A DNA stretch of 64,000 nucleotides from the NCBI GenBank assembly GCA_040510195.1, contig JBEVJK010000053.1, forward strand, positions 14,567 to 78,566, written 5' to 3'. A model generated the notes under the pieces. The model worked only from the letters and a program-made list of their open reading frames with translations, searched no databases and was not told where the DNA came from. Shown piece by piece: positions 27,456 through 35,735 of the stretch; positions within the stretch are counted from its first letter, which is position 1; each line of letters begins with the position of its first letter. The position numbers and the translations under genes are program-made. Origin of the DNA: JBEVJK01 sp040510195 (GTDB taxonomy: Bacteria > Pseudomonadota > Alphaproteobacteria > Rhizobiales > Rhizobiaceae).

Positions 27456-29165
27456 TCACTGATAGGATACAAGCGTTGCCTCATTTTCATGACTGAATTC
27501 GGGCTTCACGCCAAGAAGGGAGGCCGAACGGCGGATCACATTGGCAACGATCGGCGCCGCGTTGGAGGCCGCAGTGGCGCCCATGCCGGGCTTCTCCGGC
27601 TTGGGCTCGTCGATGACGCTGAGGACCACATATTGTGGGTCGTCCATCGGGAACGAGGCGAGGAACGCGTTGAAGCGCTTGTCGGATGCGTAGCGGCCGT
27701 TGACGACCTTTTCGGCGGTTCCGGTCTTGCCGCCGACCCGGAAGCCGGGAACCTCGGCCTTCTTGCCGGACCCTTTCTCGGCGTTGAGCCGGTAGAGATA
27801 GCGCATGTCGGCGCTGGTCTGCGCCTTGACCACCTGGGTGGCCACCCTGTCCGCCTCGGTCGGGCTGCGCGGCAGGAAGGTGGGCGGGATCAACCGGCCG
27901 CCGTTCATGAGGGCTGCGGCGCCGACGGCCGTCTGCAAGGGGGTGGTGGACATGCCGTGGCCGAAGGCGATGGTGATCGAGTGCACCTTCTTCCAGACTT
28001 TGGGCTCGGTCGGGCGGGCGACTTCCGGCAGCTCGGTGACCAGCCGGTCCAGGAGGCCGATGCGCTTCAGGAACTCGCGGTGGCCCTCGATGCCGACGAC
28101 GTCGGCCTCGCGTGCGGAGCCGATGTTGGAGGAGTAGATGAAGACCTCGGGGACCGTCAGGATGCGCCCCTTGCCATGGAAGTCTCGGATGGTCTGGTGT
28201 CCGATGGTGATCGGCCGACGGGCGTCGAAGGTCGAATCCAGCGTCACCTTGCCCGAATCGAGTGCCATGGCCGTGGTGAAGCTCTTGATGGTCGACCCCA
28301 TCTCGAAGGTACCGGCAGACATGCGGTTCAGCCGGTCCTTCTCCTGCGCGTTGTAGGGGTTGTTGGGGTCGTAGTCCGGCAGCGAGGCCATGGCCAGCAC
28401 CTCGCCCGTCTTGACGTTGAGAACCACCGCCCCGGCGGCGATAGCGTGGTACTTCTCCATGGCGCGGGCCAGTTCGTCGTGCACGATGTGCTGGACGCGT
28501 ATGTCGAGCGACAGCCGGAACGGCTTCAGGTCCGTCGGAATGGCGAGACCGCTGGCCTGCAGGTCGGCCAGTCCCTGCTCGTCGATGTACTTCTCGATCC
28601 CCGCGATGCCCTGGTTGTCGACGTTGACGAGACCGAGAACGTGCGAGGCCGTCGGCCCGCCCGGGTAGAAGCGCTTCTTCTCGGTGCGGAAGCCGATGCC
28701 GGGAATGCCCAGCCGGATAATGTCGTTCTGCTGCTTGGGCGACAGCTGGCGGCGAAGCCAGACGAAGCCGGCGCCGCTCTTCAGCTTGGCATAGGTCTGC
28801 TCGTAGTCGATGTCCGGCAGCACCGTCGACAGCCTTTCGATCGCCTCGTCGGCATCGACGATGCGGCGCGGCTCGGCAAACAGAGACGCGGTCTTGATGT
28901 CGGTCGCCAGCACCTCGCCATTGCGGTCGACGATGTCAGGCCGCGAGGCGGTCACCCGGCTCGCCGGACCGCCCGAATCGTTCGGGTCGAGCATGCCGAG
29001 ATAGACGAGCCTGCCCGCGATGACGCCGTAAATGCCGAGGAAGGCCGCCATGGTCATGACCACGCGGGTCTTGGCGCGCCCCCCGGTGCGCTTGCGGGCG
29101 CCGTCGACGACGATCCGGCCGGCCGGCCCGTCGACGTGCCGCTTGCTTCGCCAGCGGCCGATCAT
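27456..29165 (-). CDS. ftsI: Peptidoglycan D,D-transpeptidase FtsI (penicillin-binding protein 3)
   Basis: A 569-residue class B penicillin-binding protein for septal cross-linking. After a basic cytoplasmic tail comes one membrane anchor (TMAAFLGIYGVIAGRLVYLG), a pedestal domain with SRPDIVDRNGEVLATDI, then the transpeptidase with the three active-site motifs: GSTIKS (SxxK), YSSNIG (SxN) and VGGKTGTAEK (KTG). The ATG overlaps the ftsL stop by 4 bp, which settles the start over a longer open frame. Confidence 0.97.
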   Translation of the reverse strand: MIGRWRSKRHVDGPAGRIVVDGARKRTGGRAKTRVVMTMAAFLGIYGVIAGRLVYLGMLDPNDSGGPASRVTASRPDIVDRNGEVLATDIKTASLFAEPRRIVDADEAIERLSTVLPDIDYEQTYAKLKSGAGFVWLRRQLSPKQQNDIIRLGIPGIGFRTEKKRFYPGGPTASHVLGLVNVDNQGIAGIEKYIDEQGLADLQASGLAIPTDLKPFRLSLDIRVQHIVHDELARAMEKYHAIAAGAVVLNVKTGEVLAMASLPDYDPNNPYNAQEKDRLNRMSAGTFEMGSTIKSFTTAMALDSGKVTLDSTFDARRPITIGHQTIRDFHGKGRILTVPEVFIYSSNIGSAREADVVGIEGHREFLKRIGLLDRLVTELPEVARPTEPKVWKKVHSITIAFGHGMSTTPLQTAVGAAALMNGGRLIPPTFLPRSPTEADRVATQVVKAQTSADMRYLYRLNAEKGSGKKAEVPGFRVGGKTGTAEKVVNGRYASDKRFNAFLASFPMDDPQYVVLSVIDEPKPEKPGMGATAASNAAPIVANVIRRSASLLGVKPEFSHENEATLVSYQ

Positions 29166-29536
29166 TGCACTATTCCCCCCGTCACAGTCGGATCCTGGCC
29201 GCTGTCGGCCATGCCGCCCAGCCGCTCGTCCGTCAGGTCCTCGATGGTCAGCGGCCGCGCCGGCAGCGCATCGAGGCCGACGATCTGGTGCGCGTCCACC
29301 GGCTGCAGGGCCAGCTCCGACTGATAGACTTCCGACAGTCGCTGCAGGCGGGAAGGCTGGGTCAGCAGGCTCCAATCCGCCTTGAGAAGCGTGATCGTGT
29401 CCTCCTCCAGCTTGATCTCCGCCTCGATGCGCCGCACCTCGTCGCGGCGGTTCTCGGCCTCGTGCTTGGTCTTGTAGGTGAAGGCCGCCGCGGCGACCAT
29501 CACGGCGATCAGCACGGTGTCACTGGTGCGAAACAA
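29162..29536 (-). CDS. ftsL: Cell division protein FtsL
   Basis: A 124-residue bitopic protein: one N-terminal span (TVLIAVMVAAAAFTY) and a periplasmic coiled coil (KHEAENRRDEVRRIEAEIKLEE in outline) typical of FtsL, the partner of FtsB/FtsQ and activator of FtsWI. The only workable start is TTG, because the rsmH stop is in frame two codons upstream; a GGTGAG ribosome site precedes it. A weak start would keep FtsL low relative to FtsI. Identification rests on position and topology, since FtsL sequences are poorly conserved. Confidence 0.88.
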   Translation of the reverse strand: MFRTSDTVLIAVMVAAAAFTYKTKHEAENRRDEVRRIEAEIKLEEDTITLLKADWSLLTQPSRLQRLSEVYQSELALQPVDAHQIVGLDALPARPLTIEDLTDERLGGMADSGQDPTVTGGIVQ

Positions 29537-29539
29537 GGC

Positions 29540-30556
29540 TCACCTCTCTCTCGCCCGAGGAATGCCAGGCAGTTTCGGAAGTCCGAACACGGACGGATCT
29601 GTGGCGCGGGCGGGCGCGTCGGTGCGAATGGCAGAGCGCAGCCGCGCGGAGCGGGCGCGTGGATTCGTTTCGACCTCGGCGTCCGAGGGCGCCACGGCGC
29701 GTGCCGGCTTTTCGAAGGTCGCCGTGCGGCTTTCTCTTTCAGGCAGGTGGCGGGAGCCTGCGGCCGCTGCCGAGCGATCGGCAAGGAAGCGCTTGACCAT
29801 GCGATCTTCCAGCGAGTGGAAGGTGACGACCGCCAGCCTGCCAGCCGGCGCCAAGGCTCGCTCGGCCGACTCCAGCCCGCGCGCGAGCTCGCCGAGCTCG
29901 TCGTTCACGTAAACGCGCAGCGCCTGGAAGACGCGGGTCGCCGGATGGATCTTGTCGCCGGGCTTGCGCCCGACCAGCTGCTCGATGGACTCGGCCAGGT
30001 CGCGGGTGCGCAGGAACGGTCGCTCGGCCGCCCGGCGCTCGATCATCCGAGCGATGCGGCCGGCATGGCGCTCCTCGCCGAGCAGGCCGAAAATGCGTGT
30101 GAGGTCGCCAGCCTTGCCGCGGTTGATCACGTCGGCCGCCGTCGGCCCGGATCTCTCCATCCGCATATCGAGCGGCCCGTCTGCGCGGAAGGAAAAGCCG
30201 CGCTCCGCCTGGTCGAGCTGCATGGAGGAGACGCCGATGTCGAGCACGACGCCGTCCACCGCACCGGCGTGCTGGTCGAGCTCCGAAAAGGTCGCGTGAA
30301 ACAGCTGCAGCCGGCCTGCGGCCTCGACCTCCAGCGCCCGTCCGGAGGCGACCGCGTCGGGATCGCGGTCGATCGCGACGACCTGGGCTCCCGCCGCCAG
30401 CAGCGCCCGCGTGTAGCCGCCCGCGCCGAAAGTGCCGTCGACGATGCGCGCGCCGGCGAGCGGCTGCAAGGCAGCCAGCACCTCCTCGAGAAGAACCGGG
30501 ACGTGACGGGCCGGTCCGCCAACGGCGCCGAACTGGTCGCCGTGGCCCGTCATCAT
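29540..30556 (-). CDS. rsmH: 16S rRNA (cytosine(1402)-N4)-methyltransferase
   Basis: A 338-residue SAM-dependent methyltransferase (MraW) that modifies C1402 of 16S rRNA. Typical blocks are HVPVLLEEVLAAL, the SAM motif VDGTFGAGGYTRALL, LDIGVSSMQLD, FSFRADGPLDMRM, and VVTFHSLEDRMVKRF. It starts with two adjacent ATG codons that overlap the mraZ stop (ATGATGA), so either could be used. ftsL follows after 3 bp. Confidence 0.97.
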   Translation of the reverse strand: MMTGHGDQFGAVGGPARHVPVLLEEVLAALQPLAGARIVDGTFGAGGYTRALLAAGAQVVAIDRDPDAVASGRALEVEAAGRLQLFHATFSELDQHAGAVDGVVLDIGVSSMQLDQAERGFSFRADGPLDMRMERSGPTAADVINRGKAGDLTRIFGLLGEERHAGRIARMIERRAAERPFLRTRDLAESIEQLVGRKPGDKIHPATRVFQALRVYVNDELGELARGLESAERALAPAGRLAVVTFHSLEDRMVKRFLADRSAAAAGSRHLPERESRTATFEKPARAVAPSDAEVETNPRARSARLRSAIRTDAPARATDPSVFGLPKLPGIPRARER

Positions 30557-31023
30557 CCCGTATCTCCAGCCGGACCGGAAGCGGGCGCCGCCCCCTGCCT
30601 CAGCCGCCGCAGCCGATCGCGGACGGAGGCGCCATGCGCCTTCAGCCGTTCCGGCTCCCAGATCTGAAAGAAGGCGCCGCGACCGACAAAAGCCACTTCC
30701 GCCACGATGCCGGTATGCTCGCGCATGAAGTCGGTCACCATGATGCGGCCATCCTGATCCAGCTTCAGGAAGGCGCCATCGCCATGGACGAAGAAAGACA
30801 TGTCGTCGGCGGTCTGCATGAAAGGATCCTCCCGCGCGATCCGCTCCTCGTAGCGGTCGAGCAGATCGAGCCCGCCGACGTCCAGCGCAGGCACGTCGAG
30901 AGCCCGCAGCGCATAGAGCTCGACCGCACCGCGCTTCTGCAGGACCGAGCGGAAATGGGCCGGGACGGAGACGCGCCCCTTCGCATCGATCCTGTTCAGT
31001 GCATTCGACAGAAATCGTTCCAT
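30553..31023 (-). CDS. mraZ: MraZ transcriptional regulator of the dcw cluster
   Basis: A 156-residue protein with two tandem SpoVT-AbrB-like domains: the first around NALNRIDAKGRVSVPAHFR and the second around LKLDQDGRIMVTDFMREH. MraZ forms ring-shaped oligomers and represses the cluster it heads. It is the first gene of the dcw operon. A 10-bp-spaced TGGG array lies about 190 bp upstream of the start, a plausible autoregulatory site. Confidence 0.95.
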   Translation of the reverse strand: MERFLSNALNRIDAKGRVSVPAHFRSVLQKRGAVELYALRALDVPALDVGGLDLLDRYEERIAREDPFMQTADDMSFFVHGDGAFLKLDQDGRIMVTDFMREHTGIVAEVAFVGRGAFFQIWEPERLKAHGASVRDRLRRLRQGAAPASGPAGDTG

Positions 31024-31357
31024 CGTCCCGCAAGGCAGCGCGTGCCGCTGCGCCCCTCATTGTCATGCCCCCCTCCAAACGGCCCGCATCCGCAGGCCGC
31101 TTCCCCGGCCTGCTCCCGCCCAGGCCATGCAATCTCGCTCCCGGAAAGCAGCCGCAGCTCCCCGGTGGCGGGACGCTTCACCTTCACTGATACGAAAGCC
31201 TGATTGGGCTTATGGGATAGCATGGGACCTTATGGGCGTCAACGGGAACGGGGCACACAGAGCACATTCGAACGCCCGCCGATCGGCAGCGGGGCGCGCG
31301 ATTCCCGTTTATCGTCCATTAAGGCTAACGAAGCGTTAGAACTCGGCCAGCGGTGCC
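31024..31357. other. mraZ upstream intergenic region (334 bp)
   Basis: No gene is supported here. The region must contain the promoter of the dcw operon. Apart from the TGGG array it holds one GANTC site at 31300. Short open frames on both strands lack ribosome sites and codon bias and are not annotated. Confidence 0.4.
31205..31237 (+). promoter_or_regulatory. TGGG repeat array, candidate MraZ operator
   Basis: On the + strand, TGGGC, TGGGA, TGGGA and TGGGC occur at 31205, 31213, 31223 and 31233. The last three have an exact 10-bp period (5-nt box plus 5-nt spacer), and two of them sit in the longer word TTATGGG. E. coli MraZ is known to bind three TGGGN direct repeats with 5-nt spacers upstream of mraZ. 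Here the boxes read opposite to mraZ transcription and lie about 180-215 bp upstream of its ATG. Assignment to MraZ is inference from the match. Confidence 0.55.
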
Positions 31358-31552
31358 TCACCGACCTCCGAATACGGCGTCCATGATCAAGAAATTGCTC
31401 GGCTGCTCGCAGAACCCGGCGTCGAAAGGCCGATGGAAGCAGCGCCCATCATAGTACGGGACGGGGATCGTCCGCATCGACTGCGGGACCGATTGGCACG
31501 CCGAAACGGTGGCAGCGGCGATCAACAAGGCCAGGGTCGGTAGGTGCCGCAT
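31358..31552 (-). CDS. Small predicted lipoprotein, unknown function
   Basis: A 64-residue protein with a short signal peptide (LPTLALLIAAATVSAC) ending in a lipobox VSAC, giving a mature lipoprotein of about 46 residues. The mature part has three further cysteines or aromatic-rich patches (PYYDGRCFHRPFDAGFC). A GAGGAG ribosome site stands a short distance before the ATG, which supports it as a real gene. It lies between rnpB and the dcw promoter, on the same strand as both. I recognise no family. Confidence 0.6.
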   Translation of the reverse strand: MRHLPTLALLIAAATVSACQSVPQSMRTIPVPYYDGRCFHRPFDAGFCEQPSNFLIMDAVFGGR

Positions 31553-31756
31553 CGGGTTTGCTCCTCGTTGATACCGTCCAGAACGACGCTGATGGTCCCC
31601 GAAAGGTTCCTGCGCCGCCGGGCGGCAGCGACAGAAGAAGGCGAATTGATTGTCATGTCGAGAGGAGCGCGACTATCGAACGGCGCGACCTGCAGGCGCG
31701 GTAAAAAATTTCGTGCCTCGACAGGCCTCGTCCCCTCCCCCGAAGCGGAGGGAAAA

Positions 31757-32151
31757 GTGCCAGCTGGCCTGTAAGCCGGGTTCTGTATGGCCTGGCGCCG
31801 AAGCGCCGCGACGTGGCGGCCATTCCTCTTGGGCGCGGATTGCTCCGTCGCCTCACGCAACCAACCCGGGCGGCGGGCCAGAAACTGCCCCGAGGGTCGC
31901 CCCTCGCGCCGCCCCTATTCGGTCTTGCTCCCGGTGGGGTTTGCCATGCCGCTCCTGTTGCCAGTCGCGCGGTGGGCTCTTACCCCACCTTTTCACCCTT
32001 GCCACGAAGTTCGTGGCGGTTTGGTCTCTGTGGCACTTTCCCTGGGGTCGCCCCCGCCGGCGGTTAGCCGGCACCGTGTTTCCATGGAGCCCGGACTTTC
32101 CTCACCCGCGGCCTTTCGGCCGGTGCGGGTGCGGCCGCCCGGCCAGCTGGC
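31757..32151 (-). ncRNA. rnpB: RNase P RNA, type A
   Basis: Catalytic RNA of ribonuclease P, which matures tRNA 5' ends. On the minus strand the 5' part contains the universal GAGGAAAGTCCGGGCTCC (around 32083-32104) and the 3' part ends CAGAACCCGGCTTA (31771-31784). The two ends form the P1 helix: GCCAGCTGGCC at the 5' end (32141-32151) pairs with GGCCAGCTGGC at the 3' end (31759-31769). The length of about 395 nt is normal for alphaproteobacteria. The precise ends are set from P1 and a candidate promoter; they may be off by a few bases. Confidence 0.93.
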
Positions 32152-32157
32152 AGGCCG

Positions 32158-32186
32158 TATAAAGGGACTCGCCCAGCGAAATGCAA
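32158..32186 (-). promoter_or_regulatory. Candidate promoter of rnpB
   Basis: Reading the minus strand, TTGCAT (32186-32181) and TTTATA (32163-32158) are separated by 17 bp, and the -10 lies about 7 bp before the predicted first base of the P1 helix. The -10 is good and the -35 is partial. It sits just after the terminator of the preceding transglycosylase gene. Confidence 0.45.
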
Positions 32187-32188
32187 AC

Positions 32189-32213
32189 GAAAAAGCCCGC
32201 CGGAAGGCGGGCC
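32189..32213 (-). terminator. Rho-independent terminator of the lytic transglycosylase gene
   Basis: On the minus strand a 7-bp perfect GC stem (GCCCGCC/GGCGGGC at 32206-32212 and 32195-32201) with a TTCC loop is followed by a run of five T. It lies 25 bp after the transglycosylase stop and just upstream of the rnpB promoter, so it separates the two transcripts. Confidence 0.85.
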
Positions 32214-32237
32214 TTCGCTTGTGAACGGCGTGTCCGG

Positions 32238-33107
32238 TCAGATGCCGGCCAGATGCTGCTTCACTTTGGAGCAGTAGGCGGCCGAGATCGGGTTCATGCG
32301 CGTGGCCGCATGGCCGGCATTGTATCTGAGGATGGTGCCGCAGGTGGCGCCGCCGCTCAGCTTGTGGGCCATGGCGAGGTATTTGATGCCGAACTTGATG
32401 TTGGCCTCCGGGTCGTAGAGGCCCTGGATGGAGCCGGTGTAGCCCATCATGCGCGCCGTGTCCGGCTTGATCTGCATCAGTCCGATCTCGCCAGCGTTGC
32501 CGAGAGCATCAACTCGGTAGTTGCTCTCCACCCGAATCACCGCGTGGGCAAGCTGCTCGGGAACCCCGTAGGAGGCCGCATAGCGGCTGACGATCGCTCC
32601 GTAGCGGACGGCAGGCACCGCACCGGCGGCGGAAGCCGCCACCATCTTGGTCGAGGCGGGCGCGAGCTCGAGCGGCTTGTCGTCGACGCCGGGCAACATG
32701 GAGGCCTGCAGGCGTGCACGGGCGGCAAGCTTCGGCCGCGGGCTCTTGGAAACCGAGGCCGTCTTGATGGCATCGACCTTGGGCTTTCTCGCCGGGCTCG
32801 CCATCTTCTTCTTCGCGGTCGGCTTCGGGGCCAGGGCAGCGGTCTTGCGCTTGGCAGGCACGGCAGGCGTTTCGGCGACGGCTGCCGTCCGGGCTTCCCC
32901 GGCGCGCGGTGACAAGGCCTTGGCTCCGGCTGAAGCGGCTTTCTTGTCCGAGGGCGCCCCGCAGCCCATCAGATAAGGACAGGCGCCCCCCTTCTTCGTT
33001 GCCGCCGCCTTGACCATCGGCCGGTCGCCGCCACGCGGCTGGGCTACGGCAGCAAAAGTCGTCATGCCGGCGGCCAGAGCGGCCACCGCAACCGTAATTT
33101 TTTTCAT
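32238..33107 (-). CDS. Lytic transglycosylase, SLT domain, with basic linker
   Basis: A 289-residue exported protein. It has a signal peptide (KKITVAVAALAAGMTTFAAVA), a long lysine-, alanine- and proline-rich segment (about 25-145) and a C-terminal SLT domain. The catalytic glutamate is in RVESNYR, and GEIGLMQIKPDTARMMGY and LRYNAGH follow as expected for family 1 transglycosylases, which cleave peptidoglycan with formation of 1,6-anhydro-MurNAc. The basic linker could bind the cell wall. The ATG gives a normal signal peptide; the open frame continues upstream without family support. A terminator follows it. Confidence 0.88.
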   Translation of the reverse strand: MKKITVAVAALAAGMTTFAAVAQPRGGDRPMVKAAATKKGGACPYLMGCGAPSDKKAASAGAKALSPRAGEARTAAVAETPAVPAKRKTAALAPKPTAKKKMASPARKPKVDAIKTASVSKSPRPKLAARARLQASMLPGVDDKPLELAPASTKMVAASAAGAVPAVRYGAIVSRYAASYGVPEQLAHAVIRVESNYRVDALGNAGEIGLMQIKPDTARMMGYTGSIQGLYDPEANIKFGIKYLAMAHKLSGGATCGTILRYNAGHAATRMNPISAAYCSKVKQHLAGI

Positions 33108-33235
33108 GTATTCCCGCTTCTCTTCTAAAGCCGCTTCGCGAATGCGTGCGGAGGTTTTTCTTTGAACTCCGGGCCTAGGACCACCGTTGACTGAACAGGT
33201 GGCGCTGTGGCCCCGGATCTTGCGCCAAACAGGGC

Positions 33236-33284
33236 AACCCAAGTCACATTGGGTTACGTGCTGTAACCACGCCGCTGACAGCGG
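33236..33284. repeat. Cluster of three short inverted repeats
   Basis: Within 49 bp there are three small dyads: AACCCAA-N6-TTGGGTT (33236-33255), GTTAC-N4-GTAAC (33253-33266, sharing bases with the first) and CCGCT-N3-AGCGG (33272-33284). They lie in the gap between the amidase stop and the transglycosylase start. None is followed by a T-run, so a simple terminator is unlikely; they could be operator sites for the transglycosylase gene. Confidence 0.45.
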
Positions 33285-33291
33285 AGGTGAC

Positions 33292-34056
33292 TCAAACGAG
33301 ACTCTCGGGCAAACTTTCCAGAAGGTTCCGCAACGTAAGCACGGTCGAGCCGTCGGCGATGCCGTCGACGGAGCTTTGCCGGAAGTGGCGCTGGAAGGCC
33401 TCGACGACCTGGGTCGTCTGGCGGTCGAAATTACCGTTGATCTCAACGCCGTAGCCGTAGACCGCGAGCATGGACTGGAGCGATTCGACGGCCTCGCCGC
33501 GGTCGCCCTCGGCCAGGAACGCACCGCCCTGCGGCGGCGCCGGCGGCACGAAATGCCCGACGCCGGCCGCCGCGAGCTCGGACCAGGGGAACCGCTCGCC
33601 GGGGTCCACCTTGCGACCAGGTGCCACATCCGAATGCGCCAGGACGCCTTCAGGACGGACGCCATGTCGCTCGGCGATGCCGCGGCAGAGCGCGATCACC
33701 GTCGCGACTTGCGCCCGGGTGAAATCGCGATAGCCGAAGGCATGGCCGGGGTTCACCACCTCGATGCCGATCGACAGCGAGTTGACGTCGCGCTCGCCGC
33801 GCCACGAGCTGCGGCCGGCGTGCCAGGCGCGATCGGCCTCCCGCACCATCTGGGTGATCCGCCCGTCCTCGTGCACGAGGTAGTGGGACGACACTTCGCT
33901 GATCGGGTCGCAGAGCCAGGCTTCGGCCGCCTCGCCGGTCTCCATGCCAGTGTAGTGAAGGACGATCAGCTCCGGCCGGACCGCCTCGCGACGCATGCCG
34001 AAATTGGGCGAAACGCGCACCTCGGCACCGGGATGGTCGGGGGCGAAGCCTGTCAT
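33292..34056 (-). CDS. N-acetylmuramoyl-L-alanine amidase (AmiD type, Amidase_2 plus PG-binding)
   Basis: A 254-residue zinc amidase that removes stem peptides from muropeptides or anhydromuropeptides. The Amidase_2 domain spans about residues 15-175, with LIVLHYTGM (zinc histidine), DRAWHAGRSSW, NSLSIGIEVVNPGH and LAHSDVAPGRKVDPGERFPW. A PG_binding_1 domain occupies about 185-245 (VESLQSMLAVYGYGVEINGNFD). No signal peptide is visible, so it may act in the cytoplasm on recycled wall fragments, like AmpD. Its ATG overlaps the preceding TerB/J-domain gene by 4 bp. Confidence 0.9.
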   Translation of the reverse strand: MTGFAPDHPGAEVRVSPNFGMRREAVRPELIVLHYTGMETGEAAEAWLCDPISEVSSHYLVHEDGRITQMVREADRAWHAGRSSWRGERDVNSLSIGIEVVNPGHAFGYRDFTRAQVATVIALCRGIAERHGVRPEGVLAHSDVAPGRKVDPGERFPWSELAAAGVGHFVPPAPPQGGAFLAEGDRGEAVESLQSMLAVYGYGVEINGNFDRQTTQVVEAFQRHFRQSSVDGIADGSTVLTLRNLLESLPESLV

Positions 34057-34772
34057 GCCGCCCTGAGGCCCTTCTCGATCAGCTCGTAGGCGGCATTGAT
34101 GGCGGCAAGCCGCGAAGTGGCGATGGCGATGAACTCCTGGGGCAGGCCGCGGGCGATCAGGCGGTCGGGATGGTTGCTGGCCACCAGGCGCCGATAGTGT
34201 CGCCGCACCTCGTCGAGCGGCGCGTTGCGCGCCACGCCCAGCACGCGATAGGGGTCGGCCTCGCCGAGGTCCAGATGGCGCGCCACGATCTGTTCGTAGT
34301 GTGCCTCGTCGATCCTGAAGATGTCGGCGATGCGCCTGAGGAACGTTCCCTCCCGTTCATGCAGCACTCCGTCGGCCTTGGCGATGTGGAACAATCCGTC
34401 CAGGATGTCTTCCAGGATGCCGCAATTGACTCGGCCCGAGCCGCAGAGTCCGGCCATCCGCGCCGCATAGGATTCGAAGCCGGCGACATCGGCCTTGGCC
34501 AGGTCGTAGAGGCGGGCGACGTTGCGAGCTTCCTCCGGCGGCACCTCGAAAATCTCCCGAAAGGCGCTAATCTCGGCCTGCGAAACGACGCCGTCCGCCT
34601 TTGCCATCTTGGCCGAAAGCGCGATCATGGCCACGGAGAAGGCGACCCGACGCCTGAGGTCGGGATCGCCGGCGAACATCGTGCGCACTCCCTCGACGAG
34701 ATCGCTGGCGCCGATTCGCGCCGCACCCGAGACTCGCGCTACGAACTCGCCTATTCGCTGCCAGATGGACAT
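34053..34772 (-). CDS. TerB/DnaJ-domain protein (DjlA-like)
   Basis: A 239-residue protein with a TerB-like helical domain (about residues 40-170, with two acidic repeats resembling MAKADGVVSQAEI and IAKADGVLHEREG) and a C-terminal J domain (about 175-235) that includes the HPD motif (RRLVASNHPDR). This is the DjlA domain pairing, but the N-terminal membrane anchor of E. coli DjlA is absent. It probably acts as a DnaK co-chaperone. It overlaps the amidase gene by 4 bp, so the two are likely co-translated. Confidence 0.88.
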   Translation of the reverse strand: MSIWQRIGEFVARVSGAARIGASDLVEGVRTMFAGDPDLRRRVAFSVAMIALSAKMAKADGVVSQAEISAFREIFEVPPEEARNVARLYDLAKADVAGFESYAARMAGLCGSGRVNCGILEDILDGLFHIAKADGVLHEREGTFLRRIADIFRIDEAHYEQIVARHLDLGEADPYRVLGVARNAPLDEVRRHYRRLVASNHPDRLIARGLPQEFIAIATSRLAAINAAYELIEKGLRAA

Positions 34773-34876
34773 GGCCGCTTTCTAAGGCGAAAGCCGCGCC
34801 AAGGCGAGACGGCTTGTTGCCACGGCCGACGCCGCTCGCGAAAGAGCAGCGCCGGCGCGCGAGGCGGTGGCAGCGT

Positions 34877-35053
34877 CTATTGCTGCGCGGGCTCGGCCGG
34901 CTTGGCCGGCTCGGCCGGGGCGGTTGCCGGCGGCTGCGCGGGCTGCGTCTCCGTTGTCGCCGGCGGGGTGGTCCCTTCCGACTTGTTGTCGCTGCAGGCG
35001 GCCAGTGCCAGGAACGCGATACTCGAAACGCACACAAGAACAAGTTTCCTCAT
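34877..35053 (-). CDS. Small proline/alanine-rich lipoprotein
   Basis: A 58-residue protein. A signal peptide (LVLVCVSSIAFLALAAC) ends with the lipobox LAAC at Cys20. The mature part is low complexity, rich in Pro, Ala, Thr and Glu, with the period-like tail TAPAEPAKPAEPAQQ. An AGGATC-type ribosome site precedes the ATG. Such short extended lipoproteins may act as spacers at the outer membrane, but no function is established. It lies 104 bp upstream of the TerB/J-domain gene on the same strand. Confidence 0.65.
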   Translation of the reverse strand: MRKLVLVCVSSIAFLALAACSDNKSEGTTPPATTETQPAQPPATAPAEPAKPAEPAQQ

Positions 35054-35202
35054 CGGATCCTCCTTGTCTTCAGCGCAAGCCGTCCCTGGTGCGGCCCGCC
35101 ACGTTTACCATAGCATCGGCCGCCGCCGATTGCGGCGTCACTTCCACTAACCGGGCTTAACATTGCGTGCTTAAACGGTTTTCCGACGGCTCGGCTCAAG
35201 CG

Positions 35203-35724
35203 TCAAAGGCTGGCGGCCGCGCGCGCCGCCTGGTCGTACTGGCCCGACAGGGCGCGCAGCAGCCGCGCCACGTCGCTGACGGCCGCCTCGTCGAAGCCGA
35301 GGTCGCGAATGCTCCTGACCAGCAACGCCTCCCGCAGCTCGCGGTAGCGGCGGCAGGCCGTCGCGCCCGCCTCGGTGGTCGCAACGGCCTTTTCCTTGCC
35401 ACGCCGGCCGGTCGCGACCAGCCCGAGGCCTTGCAGCTTCTTCAGCGCGTACGCCACCACATGCGTATCCTCGATGTTGAGCATCATGCAGAGGTCGGAG
35501 AGCGTCTTGTCGCGGTCCCGATGGTTGACCGCATGCAGGATCAGCACGTCGACCGCCGCCAGCCCCGGATGGCCGGCGGCCGCCATGCAGCGGACGATCC
35601 ATCGCTGGAAGCCGTTGCCGAGCACGGTAAGGGAGAATTCGATCTCAGAGAGCGCCGGCATCGCGCCATCGGCGAGATGCGCGGCAGACACCACGGGGCC
35701 CACCGGCTCGGGCTGGACGGTCAT
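35203..35724 (-). CDS. MarR-type winged-helix transcriptional regulator
   Basis: A 173-residue winged-helix protein of the MarR superfamily. The DNA-binding region is around DKTLSDLCMMLNIEDTHVVAYALKKLQGLGLV, with the wing at TGRRGKEKAVATTEAG. A GAGGAG ribosome site precedes the ATG. It is divergent from the hydantoinase/oxoprolinase gene, and four tandem 11-bp repeats lie in the 98 bp between them, so it most likely controls that gene and itself. The ligand is unknown; a substrate or product of the enzyme would be the natural guess. Confidence 0.85.
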   Translation of the reverse strand: MTVQPEPVGPVVSAAHLADGAMPALSEIEFSLTVLGNGFQRWIVRCMAAAGHPGLAAVDVLILHAVNHRDRDKTLSDLCMMLNIEDTHVVAYALKKLQGLGLVATGRRGKEKAVATTEAGATACRRYRELREALLVRSIRDLGFDEAAVSDVARLLRALSGQYDQAARAAASL

Positions 35725-35735
35725 TACATCGCTCC

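Noticed and set aside
33236..33255. AACCCAA/TTGGGTT dyad as a terminator of the amidase gene
   Set aside because: The stem is short and is followed by GCCC rather than a T-run on the minus strand.
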